Positions 19,507 to 26,815 of a stretch of 64,000 nt of DNA are shown here, one piece after another. Source of the stretch: Streptomyces sulphureus DSM 40104. GTDB taxonomy: Bacteria > Actinomycetota > Actinomycetes > Streptomycetales > Streptomycetaceae. The stretch lies in contig NZ_KB905814.1 of the NCBI RefSeq assembly GCF_000381025.1, positions 248,001 through 312,000 on the forward strand. Direction: 5' to 3'. The first letter of the stretch is position 1, and the number at the start of each line of letters is the position of its first letter. Position numbers and translations under genes: made by a program. The notes beneath the pieces were generated by a model, which was not told where the DNA came from, made no database searches, and saw nothing but the letters and a program-made list of their open reading frames with translations.

Positions 19507-19523
19507 CGGAGAGTCCAGAGTGG

Positions 19524-19542
19524 CCACCCGTAATACGGGTTG
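19524..19542. promoter_or_regulatory. Palindromic operator 2, probable GntR (KorSA-like) site
   Basis: ccacccgta-a-tacgggttg is a near-perfect copy of operator 1, with centres 36 bp apart. A TTGACA on the minus strand (19541-19546) overlaps it. Two sites, each overlapping a -35 element of opposite direction, fit repression of both promoters. Confidence 0.8.
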
Positions 19543-19638
19543 TCAACCGTGTTGGAATGAGAGACGCTGTCCTCGTTCGGAGACGATTTGTCTCCGGATC
19601 AAGACAGCACAGGCTTGACCAGCGATTCGGGGAGTCAG

Positions 19639-20394
19639 ATGCCATCGCAGAGGGCCAGCGATCAGCAGAAGCAGCCCAAGTACCGGCAGATCGCGGACTA
19701 CTTGCGTGCCGGCATAATGGACGGCACCTACCCATCGGGCCAGCCGCTGCCCTCAGAGGAAACCCTGGCGAAGCAGTTCAGCGTCACGCGCCCGACCGTG
19801 CGTCAGGGCATCGCAGAGCTACGAGCCTCCGGCTTGGTCGAAGTCATGGCCGGCCGAGGCGGCTTCGTCCGCTCCCCCCACAGCCGCCCCAGCCTCACCC
19901 GCCCGCGCGGCGTACGCCGCGAGCCAGACGGCCGGTACGTCGAAGCCGACGGCATCCGCTGGACCAACGCCGAGGAACCCACGGCCACACGCACAGACGC
20001 CCCGGTCGCTCTGGCGGACCTACTCCGCGTGCCACCGGGCGAGCCACTGTTCACGTACGACGTGCTCCAGACGGCCGAGGGCAGCCCACTCCGCCAGCTC
20101 CACCGCACGTACGTGCCCTTCTCCGTACTGGTCGGCACGAAGTTCGAGGAAGAGCCCCCGCCTCCCGCACCGGAACTCTACGAAGCCCTGTCGGCCCTAG
20201 GCCACGAACTCCACTTCACCGAGCACGTCCGCACCCGCATGCCACTGCCAGACCAGGCGGAAGCCCTGCGTCTACCGGATGGCGTCCCGCTCCTACAACT
20301 CCTCCGCGTCACACGGGACTCCGACGGCCGACCGCTCGCCCTGGAGGAGCTGCACCTGCCAGGCAACGACTTGGAGCTGACGTACCCCCTCTGA
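19639..20394 (+). CDS. GntR-family transcriptional repressor (KorSA-like)
   Basis: The 251-residue product has an N-terminal winged helix (PKYRQIADYLRAGIMDGTYP, then PLPSEETLAKQFSVTRPTVR) and a C-terminal UTRA-type effector domain. In pSAM2, KorSA represses pra and so keeps the element integrated; this gene has the matching position and orientation. The start at MPSQRASDQQ was chosen for GGGGAG five bases upstream; an ATG-free extension to 19588 is less likely. Two palindromes in the divergent region are its probable operators. The effector is unknown. Confidence 0.9.
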   Translation: MPSQRASDQQKQPKYRQIADYLRAGIMDGTYPSGQPLPSEETLAKQFSVTRPTVRQGIAELRASGLVEVMAGRGGFVRSPHSRPSLTRPRGVRREPDGRYVEADGIRWTNAEEPTATRTDAPVALADLLRVPPGEPLFTYDVLQTAEGSPLRQLHRTYVPFSVLVGTKFEEEPPPPAPELYEALSALGHELHFTEHVRTRMPLPDQAEALRLPDGVPLLQLLRVTRDSDGRPLALEELHLPGNDLELTYPL

Positions 20395-20603
20395 GTACGC
20401 AGAGGCTCAGACTTTCTCTACGTCTTCAAGGCGGCTCGCTCCGCTCCCCGCGCGCATGCCCGGCCCTCGGCCCGGCCTGTGCTCATGTCTCCGCCCCTCC
20501 AGCCCGGCCAGCGCCCGTGCCACTCCATGCATACAGCCACCTGATGCCAGAGAAGGGGGTACGTCGTGGCTGGGGCGGTCGGCTCCACGGCTTTACGGAG
20601 CCA

Positions 20604-20714
20604 CTTTGGCGCGAGCCTCGAAGATCATGGCCCCAAAGTCGTGCTTTACCGAGCAGGTCCACTACCTGCCCGACGCGCCGGAAGCTTTCGGAACCATGAT
20701 CACTCGCGCCAAAG
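20604..20714. repeat. Two-block inverted repeat, possible origin or transfer site
   Basis: The 12-mer ctttggcgcgag (20604-20615) is perfectly inverted at 20703-20714. An inner 8-mer, gatcatgg, is inverted as ccatgatc just inside the right arm. The pairing spans 111 bp. Position outside genes in a rolling-circle AICE makes a replication or clt-like role possible, but this is inference. Confidence 0.6.
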
Positions 20715-20788
20715 CAGCGCCACCTCAAAGCCGCTCCACCGACCTTGCACCTTCGCCGACGGCCCAGACAGCGGAACGGTGCCACAGT

Positions 20789-20794
20789 TATGAT
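20789..20794 (+). promoter_or_regulatory. -10 element for a probable leaderless HNH transcript
   Basis: TATGAT lies six bases before the GTG at 20801, so the transcript probably begins at or next to the start codon. No ribosome-binding site is present. No good -35 was seen. Confidence 0.55.
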
Positions 20795-20800
20795 CCGACG

Positions 20801-21586
20801 GTGGCCATCTCAGACAAATCCATGAAGATCCTTTGGGCGCTAAGCGGCGGGTGCTGCGCTATCTGCCGGACGGAACTTGTGATTCCGCGAGAAGTTGAGA
20901 AGGACGACCATTCCGTCATTGGAGAGATGGCACACATTCACCCGCAGTCACCGGGTGGGCCGAGAGGGAACGCACCTTTCACTGGAAACAGAGACCACCA
21001 TTCGAACCTGGTCCTACTGTGCGGGAACCACCATAAGGTAGTTGACGATCAGGAAAACGGATGGCCCGTAGAGAGGATGAAGAAGCTCAAGGCAGATCAT
21101 GAAGCTTGGGTCACAGACACCCTTACGCGTCAGCCGCTAAGCATGAGCGTTGATCCAAGTGGGCCCGACCCTAAGACGATTGAATTTTACTTAGTCCGTT
21201 CGGGAACAGAACTATGGGCTCTCATCTCTAGTGCATGTTCATTCCTTCCCAGCTATTCCGAAGAGAATCGAACGGATGAAGAAGTCGAACAACTACTTGT
21301 GCTGCTAGATGAACTCAGGGATTGGTTGGAGTTGGGTGACACTCTCGAAACTCTAATAGAGCAGCGAAATGCGAGGAAGCGGATGGATACGATCTTGGAG
21401 GAGTGTGCGAATAGCGGCTACTTTCTGTACTCGCGCAAGATTAAGATGCGCGTCGCAGGGGGAACTGATCCTATTCCGATGACTTGGTGGCAGGCTGAGG
21501 TCCGTGCCGTCCCCGTAGAACATTTCTTCAAGCTCGTGGAAGAGCGACTGAAGCAGCGAAATGACGAAAGCGGTTGTAGCAGCTAG
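20801..21586 (+). CDS. HNH endonuclease-like protein (cargo)
   Basis: The 261-residue product starts at a GTG. An N-terminal HNH module has zinc ligands C19-x2-C22 and C74-x2-H77, and catalytic-type residues in GEMAHIHPQSPGG (H45), NLVLLCGNHHKVVD (N69) and H78. Such nucleases make a double-strand or nicking cut with a divalent metal. Residues 120-260 form an acidic helical domain I do not recognise (NRTDEEVEQLLVLLDELRDW). Base composition is AT-richer than the AICE backbone. The HEPN gene follows after 40 bp in the same direction, so the two probably act together. Confidence 0.82.
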   Translation: MAISDKSMKILWALSGGCCAICRTELVIPREVEKDDHSVIGEMAHIHPQSPGGPRGNAPFTGNRDHHSNLVLLCGNHHKVVDDQENGWPVERMKKLKADHEAWVTDTLTRQPLSMSVDPSGPDPKTIEFYLVRSGTELWALISSACSFLPSYSEENRTDEEVEQLLVLLDELRDWLELGDTLETLIEQRNARKRMDTILEECANSGYFLYSRKIKMRVAGGTDPIPMTWWQAEVRAVPVEHFFKLVEERLKQRNDESGCSS

Positions 21587-21626
21587 TGCATGTATTCGAA
21601 TCCATCAACATTCTGAGGTGTGAGCT

Positions 21627-22526
21627 TTGACTAGTGAAACCGACGCCGTCGAACACGAGCGAATCGTGGATTTTAATCCTCTGCGGAACGCTGCTGACTA
21701 CCTGGACAGCGTCTTCGAGCACTTGACGGACAAGCCGTCACAGCCGGGAGCGCGCGCTCTCAAATACGCAATTCTCCATCTACAAGCCGCTACCGAGATC
21801 CTTTTGAAGGCACGCCTGATCCATGAACATTGGAGTCTCGTCTACCGTGACCCGAAGAAAGCAAACTTAAGCCAGTTCCGTGCGGGCGCGTTTGACAGTT
21901 GTTCCGTTGAGGCAGCGATGGACCGCCTTGCGAAGATCGCAGAGGTTCCTATCGAGCAGAAGGACCGCGAGGCGATCGCTAGCCTGGCGAAAACGCGGAA
22001 TGCACTGACTCACTACGGACACACGGCATCCGCGTTCGCGTTGGAGTCTCAAGCGGCCAAGGTACTGTCCTTCCTTTTGGCTTTCGTCACTAAGCAGCTC
22101 GTGCCGAGGCTTGGCGATGATGACTCTTGGATGGCTCGCAAGGTCGACGATTATTGGCTACAGCTTGCTGACCTTCAGGCTGTCGTTGAGGAACGCATGA
22201 AGGGGCTATCCGGCCAACTACAGCAACACGCCGAGTACACGGTTTGGTGTCCCGACTGTCGCCAACCCGCTTTTATTCCCGGCGAAACTCCGACATGCCT
22301 CTTCTGCTTGCAAGAGTTTGATGACCCAGAAAACGCCACTCTCGATTGGGGGTACGGAATCCTCGGAGACCCTGACTATGGCCCCGATTGGTTCGTAGAT
22401 AACTGTCATTGCGGCGTAGAAAACACGCTCGTGTTTCCGGTGACCACTGTCGGAATTGGGCCTGGTGAGGATGTTGCACTTTGTTTCGCTTGTCGTGCTG
22501 TCTACCGCGAGGAAAAGAAGCGGTAA
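21627..22526 (+). CDS. HEPN-like protein with two zinc ribbons (cargo, putative RNase)
   Basis: The product is 299 residues, starting with TTG after GAGGTG. The N-terminal 160 residues are helical and contain AKTRNALTHYGH, an R-N-x3-H motif (R124, N125, H129). That motif is the catalytic signature of HEPN ribonucleases in toxin and anti-phage systems. The C-terminus has two zinc-ribbon units: C208/C211 with C224/C227, and C260/C262 with C286/C289. The zinc ribbons may sense or bind nucleic acid. I do not recognise a named family. It forms an operon with the HNH gene. Confidence 0.72.
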   Translation: MTSETDAVEHERIVDFNPLRNAADYLDSVFEHLTDKPSQPGARALKYAILHLQAATEILLKARLIHEHWSLVYRDPKKANLSQFRAGAFDSCSVEAAMDRLAKIAEVPIEQKDREAIASLAKTRNALTHYGHTASAFALESQAAKVLSFLLAFVTKQLVPRLGDDDSWMARKVDDYWLQLADLQAVVEERMKGLSGQLQQHAEYTVWCPDCRQPAFIPGETPTCLFCLQEFDDPENATLDWGYGILGDPDYGPDWFVDNCHCGVENTLVFPVTTVGIGPGEDVALCFACRAVYREEKKR

Positions 22527-22647
22527 GAGGTAAAAGCTCGACGAGCCTCAGAACAGACCTAATCCGGAATAACCGAGAGAGGGCGTCGCTTCATACAGTA
22601 CTCCTTCGTTGTGTTTCTCAGTATGTCTCATTCCTTATGTCATGCGG

Positions 22648-23585
22648 CTACTCGCTCCCCGTCTCGCGAAATACCATCCCGTTGGCGTCGACGTTCTTCC
22701 GACGCTCGTCTTCCTGCCAGTAGGCCCACCGTTTGGCCAGGTAAGCGCGCCGCTCGTCGGTCATCATGACCGAACGAGAAAGGGCAACTCGCGGATTCCC
22801 CAGGAGTAGTGCCCCCTTTCCGATGAAGGTACTCGTCCCGTACACCGGCGAAAAAGCATAAACATTCGGTCCGTATGCCGTCATCGTCAGCGTCATCGAA
22901 ATGCGGTGATCGTAACGGGGCCGCAGTGCGTCGAACGTCATGAACACCTCGTCCATCCGCCGCTGTTGATCTCGCTTGTATCGAAGCTCGTCGGGTTCGT
23001 GTGGCCACCTCCTCGCTTGAATTCCAACTCACGACCATAGATCAACACGTACTGCGGCTCCAGCGGTCGATCATGGTACTTGTCACCAAAGCACAGAAAC
23101 GTATCTCGAAAGAGAGATTGGTTTCCTCCACGAGCGAACCAAGAACGCCAATCATTCAGCTGATCGCGAGCATCCGTGAAATTGCTAGTGGGACGCTCAT
23201 CCTTCTTAAACCATCGCTTCGATGGCTTCTCGATCTCAATGAGGATCGGCGTGATAAGACCGGAAGACCTTGTGACCCACATGAAGTCAGGTTCAAATGT
23301 ACGGCCGCTACCGATTAGCTTGGGCCGCCGGAACACCGCCCCCATATCGGACCCATGATGTCCACCCGGACCAATATCACCGCTACCTCCCGGAACCATT
23401 GATGGATGCAGCTCAAGGAAACGTTGAACTTCATCCTCCTCAGGATCCTGGCTAAGGAGCCTGTACCAGTCGGCAAGCACCATGTCTGAGTACGTCTCCC
23501 AGGCATGGCTCCTCGGGCGGAGCGGATCGGTATCCGGAACGACCGCACCACGGACAGCTCTGGCGGATGACTGAGAATTCTCCAC
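22648..23585 (-). pseudogene. Shedu-like nuclease (DUF4263, SduA type), frameshifted
   Basis: The first frame (from 23585) encodes 215 residues: an N-terminal DEVQRFLELHPSMVPGG, then a PD-(D/E)xK-like core with FEPDFMWV (D100) and PILIEIEKPSKRWF. A DQLNDWRSWF helix follows, as in Shedu/DUF4263 proteins. At GGGHTNP the reading must shift at 22991-22995 to continue as DELRYKRDQQRRMDEVFMTF and run to the TAG at 22648. One base appears to be missing beside a CCC run. Shedu is a single-gene anti-phage nuclease. The GTG start is weak; ATG at 23483 is an alternative. Confidence 0.75.
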
Positions 23586-23653
23586 AGGCTAAGGCTACTC
23601 AGTGCCCGCAACCGTCACCCTCACTTCACGGAGAATAGGTGACTGTTGAGACG

Positions 23654-23947
23654 TCAGCGCTTCCTGCCGAGGCCAGGTAACCCCCCGCTAACTGGACGTA
23701 CGCTGGTCGACGGCTCGTCGACGGCTCGTCGAAGTTCTTCAGGATATGCTGGCGCTTGGCGAGAGCCTAGCGGCGGTAGGCTCAGCGGTTCGCCGCCTTG
23801 AGGGGGCAATACGACGCTCCCGGACGCTGGGCAAGCGAGGACCTTCCCCGGCGGCTGATGCGAGTAGAGGCGTCCAGTCCGGACGTTAACCTTGGTTACC
23901 CTTCCACAGCCGTCGCATTCGTATCGAATCGAATCCGGATTGCGCAT
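23654..23947 (-). CDS. Small zinc-ribbon protein of the cargo operon
   Basis: The 97-residue product has YECDGCGRVTKVNVRTGRL followed by a histidine and a later cysteine (SHQPPGKVLACPASG), a plausible zinc ribbon at residues 9-41. The rest is proline-rich and probably disordered. It lies 42 bp after the endonuclease-like gene and 68 bp before the Shedu-like gene on the same strand, so it is probably part of one transcript. I do not know the family. Confidence 0.6.
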   Translation of the reverse strand: MRNPDSIRYECDGCGRVTKVNVRTGRLYSHQPPGKVLACPASGSVVLPPQGGEPLSLPPLGSRQAPAYPEELRRAVDEPSTSVRPVSGGLPGLGRKR

Positions 23948-23989
23948 TCTGCCCCTTCAATTAACTATGCCACGACCCATTCAACCCAA

Positions 23990-24802
23990 TCAGACACTCA
24001 GATGCTTCAAGAAGTCGGTCACGAATTTTTCCACTTCCGCTTTCTGGGTCGAATCGGCAACATCGATTCGATCAATATGTCTGATGCCTGCATTTCTCAG
24101 CAACCGCTCGCGACCAGCATCGTCGGACCTACGGCCCTTATGGTGCGGTCCGTCGATCTCGATGACTCCGACGCGACCCCGGTAGGTAACCATCAGATCT
24201 GGCTCGAATGTGTGCCCCAGAACACGCGTTCCTGCAAGTGGGATGATTCCGATGGTCTCGTTGTCCGGGAGGCTTGACTGGCGCTCTCGAAGTACTTGGT
24301 AAACCTTGTGTTCCCACTCATTCGTTAGATGTAAGCCGTCAGCTTGAGGATGTGTCGGCTCGTAGCGAATATTCCGCCCCTGATTACTTACGCTTCCGCC
24401 TTTCAGTTCACGAGCAAGCCTGTTCCGCCAATCCGAGCCAACTTCAGGTATGACCTCACGAACCATCACTTCGTCGAAGTACCGCTCCCATTTATTCCCC
24501 ACGGCATCAAAGGCGGAAGCGATCTGGTGGACTACTGACCGGTCGAAGCCGAGAGTGAGGTGAGGTTCGACCTCCAGGATTACATCCTCGTATTCGAGTG
24601 TGGAGGTAAAGTCCATGCTCTCTTCGTAATGCGTACGTCGCTCGAAGATGAAGGCCGTCACGTCGAGCATGAGCGCAGCAGCCGTGGTGTGGCCCCGTTG
24701 CGACAACAGGATTGCTGCGGCGCCGATCGCTCCGTCATCCGTGAGTCCCTCCTTGGCAGACTGGGCTCCTGGCTCGTCTGGCGAGCGGTGCGATTCACCC
24801 AT
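23990..24802 (-). CDS. Restriction-endonuclease-fold protein (cargo)
   Basis: The product is 270 residues from the ATG at 24802 (MGESHRSPDE); the frame is open to 24889, so the start is uncertain. The C-terminal 90 residues match the DUF559/Vsr-like PD-(D/E)xK pattern. FEPDLMVTYRGRVG is followed by VIEIDGPHHKGRRSDD, a conserved R-x2-L-x2-AGI, and a final helix. The N-terminal 170 residues are helical and unrecognised. It heads the minus-strand cargo operon with the zinc-ribbon and Shedu-like genes, converging on HNH-HEPN. A defence role is inferred. Confidence 0.7.
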   Translation of the reverse strand: MGESHRSPDEPGAQSAKEGLTDDGAIGAAAILLSQRGHTTAAALMLDVTAFIFERRTHYEESMDFTSTLEYEDVILEVEPHLTLGFDRSVVHQIASAFDAVGNKWERYFDEVMVREVIPEVGSDWRNRLARELKGGSVSNQGRNIRYEPTHPQADGLHLTNEWEHKVYQVLRERQSSLPDNETIGIIPLAGTRVLGHTFEPDLMVTYRGRVGVIEIDGPHHKGRRSDDAGRERLLRNAGIRHIDRIDVADSTQKAEVEKFVTDFLKHLSV

Positions 24803-25372
24803 GTGAGCATGTTGACATCGGTCGCGGGCAATTGCACCTGATGCGAAAGATGTTGGCTGCCCGCAGTGCGTGATAGACGGCGTCGGCAAGCGGGCTTCAC
24901 GCCGCCGCCCGTCAGCCCATCTCGTTCATCGCCGCAGGTAAGGCAACCACAAGACGGATCGGAGGTTCCCTCACCGTTCTCACACTCCGGGGGCAAGCCA
25001 GCAGGGGCCGCTGACAGCGGCCTGGCAGCCGGGAGTTGCGGTACAGCAGCGAGGTACAGCAACCACCACCACTGCACCTGTTGGACTGCAGGCCGAGACT
25101 TCGGGCGAAGAGGTCCGTGCCAGGCCCGTGCCAGAACCTGCGGGGAACCACGAGGAACACAGGGGTATCAGCCGACCACCCACCAGGCGCCGGCACCGCT
25201 CCGTCGCAGGTCAGCCCCGGAGCGAGCCCCAAATGCCCTTAGCTTCCCAAGCTCACAGCTCAGCCGACACATAGGTGGCTCGTCGTTCGGCTCGGGCTGC
25301 GGCGCTGGGGCGCCGGTCCCAGCCGACGACGAGCCACCTGTACTGCTTGGCAAGCTTGTTCGCCGATCCGTT
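24803..25372. other. Non-coding region with a long hairpin
   Basis: About 570 bases. Reading frames here look like chance frames of high-GC DNA. The only structure seen is the hairpin at 25273-25339. The promoter of the minus-strand nuclease operon must lie near 24800-24950; none was recognised with confidence. Confidence 0.5.
25273..25339. terminator. Long imperfect hairpin downstream of the small-paralogue genes
   Basis: A 14-bp perfect outer stem (aggtggctcgtcgt) and an inner cggct/agccg block enclose a GC-rich loop. It lies 34 bp beyond the stop codon at 25373 and is probably a terminator for the minus-strand operon. Confidence 0.65.
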
Positions 25373-25696
25373 CTATGCCGCTGAACTGTCAGCAGCGCCT
25401 CCGAGTCCCGGCCGGCCGTCTTCTTGCCATGCCATCTCTGCCGTCAGCGCAGTCGTCAGCAAGTCGGCCAGGAGCCGCGCAGCGTCCGGACGTACCGTGC
25501 CAAGGGTGACGACGCCGTCCCCGAAGACGTTCACGTCCGCCTTGAGCCCCGGCAGGTCCACATCCAGGCCGACCGCGCGTAGCACCTCGGCAAGGCCGTC
25601 AGCAGCGCAGTTGCCTTCCGCCCAGCCGCGGACATAGGCCACACCTGGAGTGAGGCAATCCGCAGGTCGCGCGCACACGCCCTTGGGGTCCGTCAC
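25373..25696 (-). CDS. Small conserved AICE protein, paralogue A
   Basis: The 107-residue product starts at GTG (VTDPKGVCARPADCL) after GAGG. Its core, GLAEVLRAVGLDVDLPGLKA then DVNVFGDGVVTLGTVRPDAA, aligns with the gene just upstream: same spacing of L-x2-A-G-(M/L), D-(F/L)-P, L-(R/K)-A-D-(L/V)-N, and a shared C-terminal amphipathic helix. The pair is therefore a tandem duplication. Function is unknown. Such genes usually sit next to an XRE/TPR regulator in Streptomyces. Confidence 0.7.
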   Translation of the reverse strand: MTDPKGVCARPADCLTPGVAYVRGWAEGNCAADGLAEVLRAVGLDVDLPGLKADVNVFGDGVVTLGTVRPDAARLLADLLTTALTAEMAWQEDGRPGLGGAADSSAA

Positions 25697-25719
25697 GTCG
25701 TCCACCTCATCCGCTCTGC

Positions 25720-26022
25720 TCAGTCGTTCCGCTGCTGGCGGCCGTGCGTTCCTGTGCCCGGCACGTCGTACGTGCTCTCTAGTGCCCGCCGCAGCAGCCC
25801 TGTCAGCCGCTCGGCCGTCTCCGGCGAGATGCGGCCGAGTTCGATCAGGCCGTGTCCGAAGGCGTTCAGGTCGGCACGCAGGTACGGGAAGTCGCGTTCC
25901 ATCCCGGCAGCGATCAATACGTCCCGAAGCCCGGCGACCGCGTCCCGCGCCGCGTACCACTCTTCGCTGTCGAGCGGGGACCAGCTCGCGCTGTCGCTGC
26001 TGTGTTCGTGGTCAGCTGGCAT
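25720..26022 (-). CDS. Small conserved AICE protein, paralogue B
   Basis: The 100-residue product starts at MPADHEHSSDSASW. The core GLRDVLIAAGMERDFPYLRA then DLNAFGHGLIELGRISPETA is homologous to the downstream neighbour. The start overlaps the preceding broken gene by 11 bp, and 23 bp separate it from paralogue A, so the three form one operon. No catalytic motif, membrane segment or metal site is evident. Confidence 0.7.
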   Translation of the reverse strand: MPADHEHSSDSASWSPLDSEEWYAARDAVAGLRDVLIAAGMERDFPYLRADLNAFGHGLIELGRISPETAERLTGLLRRALESTYDVPGTGTHGRQQRND

Positions 26023-26557
26023 GGGTGGCTTCCCCTTCCACGGACGCGGCCGACTGCTCACGGCCGTACCGGTCCGCCCGAGCCACGACAGACGACGCGG
26101 CGACGAACATCGCGGCCAGCGCAGCGATGCGCGAAGGGGACGCCTCCGGTCGACGCATCGGAGCCCGGAGCCAGATGTAGCGATCCCCCGTCAGCGGCAT
26201 CGGCCCGGGTACAACGACCGTGGAACCCTCACCCAGGTAGCGGTACTCAGGCGCTTCGTCTGCCGACTCCTGCCGGACCATGCGGTCGAAGGGATCGCGT
26301 GCCCAGGTGGGGACGAAGAAGCCGATCTGTTCGGACGCGCGGTCCGCCATCACAGGTCCCAGCGGCATGCCGTGGCGCTGGAGTTGGTCGAACGTCTACA
26401 GCCCGACCCGCTGCCCGACCGCCACGACGTCGAAGAAGCGCCCAGCAGGAAGCGCGTAGGGGCGTCGAGGGTCAACCGCCCAGTACTCCCGGCACTCGTC
26501 CGGGTCATCGGATGCGCAGGAGATCCACTGAACTCCCCTTCTTGTCATCATCTGCAC
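26012..26557 (-). pseudogene. Conserved actinomycete protein interrupted by an in-frame TAG
   Basis: One continuous frame of 181 codons runs from the GTG at 26557 (GAGG upstream) to 26012, except for a TAG at 26396-26398. The sequence before (CASDDPDECREYWAVDPRRP, then GRFFDVVAVGQRVGL) and after (TFDQLQRHGMPLGPVMADRA, then APEYRYLGEGSTVVVPGPMP) reads as one protein. The usual residue at the stop is probably glutamate (GAG to TAG). I recall this family beside XRE/TPR regulators, sometimes annotated as primase/polymerase-like, but I cannot verify that. A shorter product could start at MPLGPVMADR. Confidence 0.65.
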
Positions 26558-26815
26558 GTCGAGTCACCTCAGTTGGTCCAAGCCCCAGCCGTTTGGCCGC
26601 GTTGGAACCACCTTCGGCCGCACCGCCCTGAGCTGGGCAGATGACGAGAGGTGACGGGGGTTGACGTGCCCTCCGGCCCCGCGTCACCCCGGATCACCTG
26701 CCGATGAACGCACCGACCTCGGAATTACGGGCAGACAGGAGGGCCTTACATTCCGTAAATTCGGAGGGGTCAGCAGGACAGCGCATCTGGCCGGACGCGC
26801 GGGGAGGCGATCAGA

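Larger units (their letters stand above)
20395..20800. other. Non-coding region between GntR gene and cargo
   Basis: About 400 bases with no convincing gene. It marks the change from high-GC backbone to AT-richer cargo. It holds a compact hairpin (ggctcc...ggagcc, 20581-20602) and a long two-block inverted repeat (20604-20714, listed separately), and ends in the promoter of the HNH gene. Confidence 0.6.

Noticed and set aside
24866..25384. 172-codon plus-strand open frame to the left of the small paralogues
   Set aside because: Low-complexity composition, no ribosome-binding site, and it spans the terminator hairpin.
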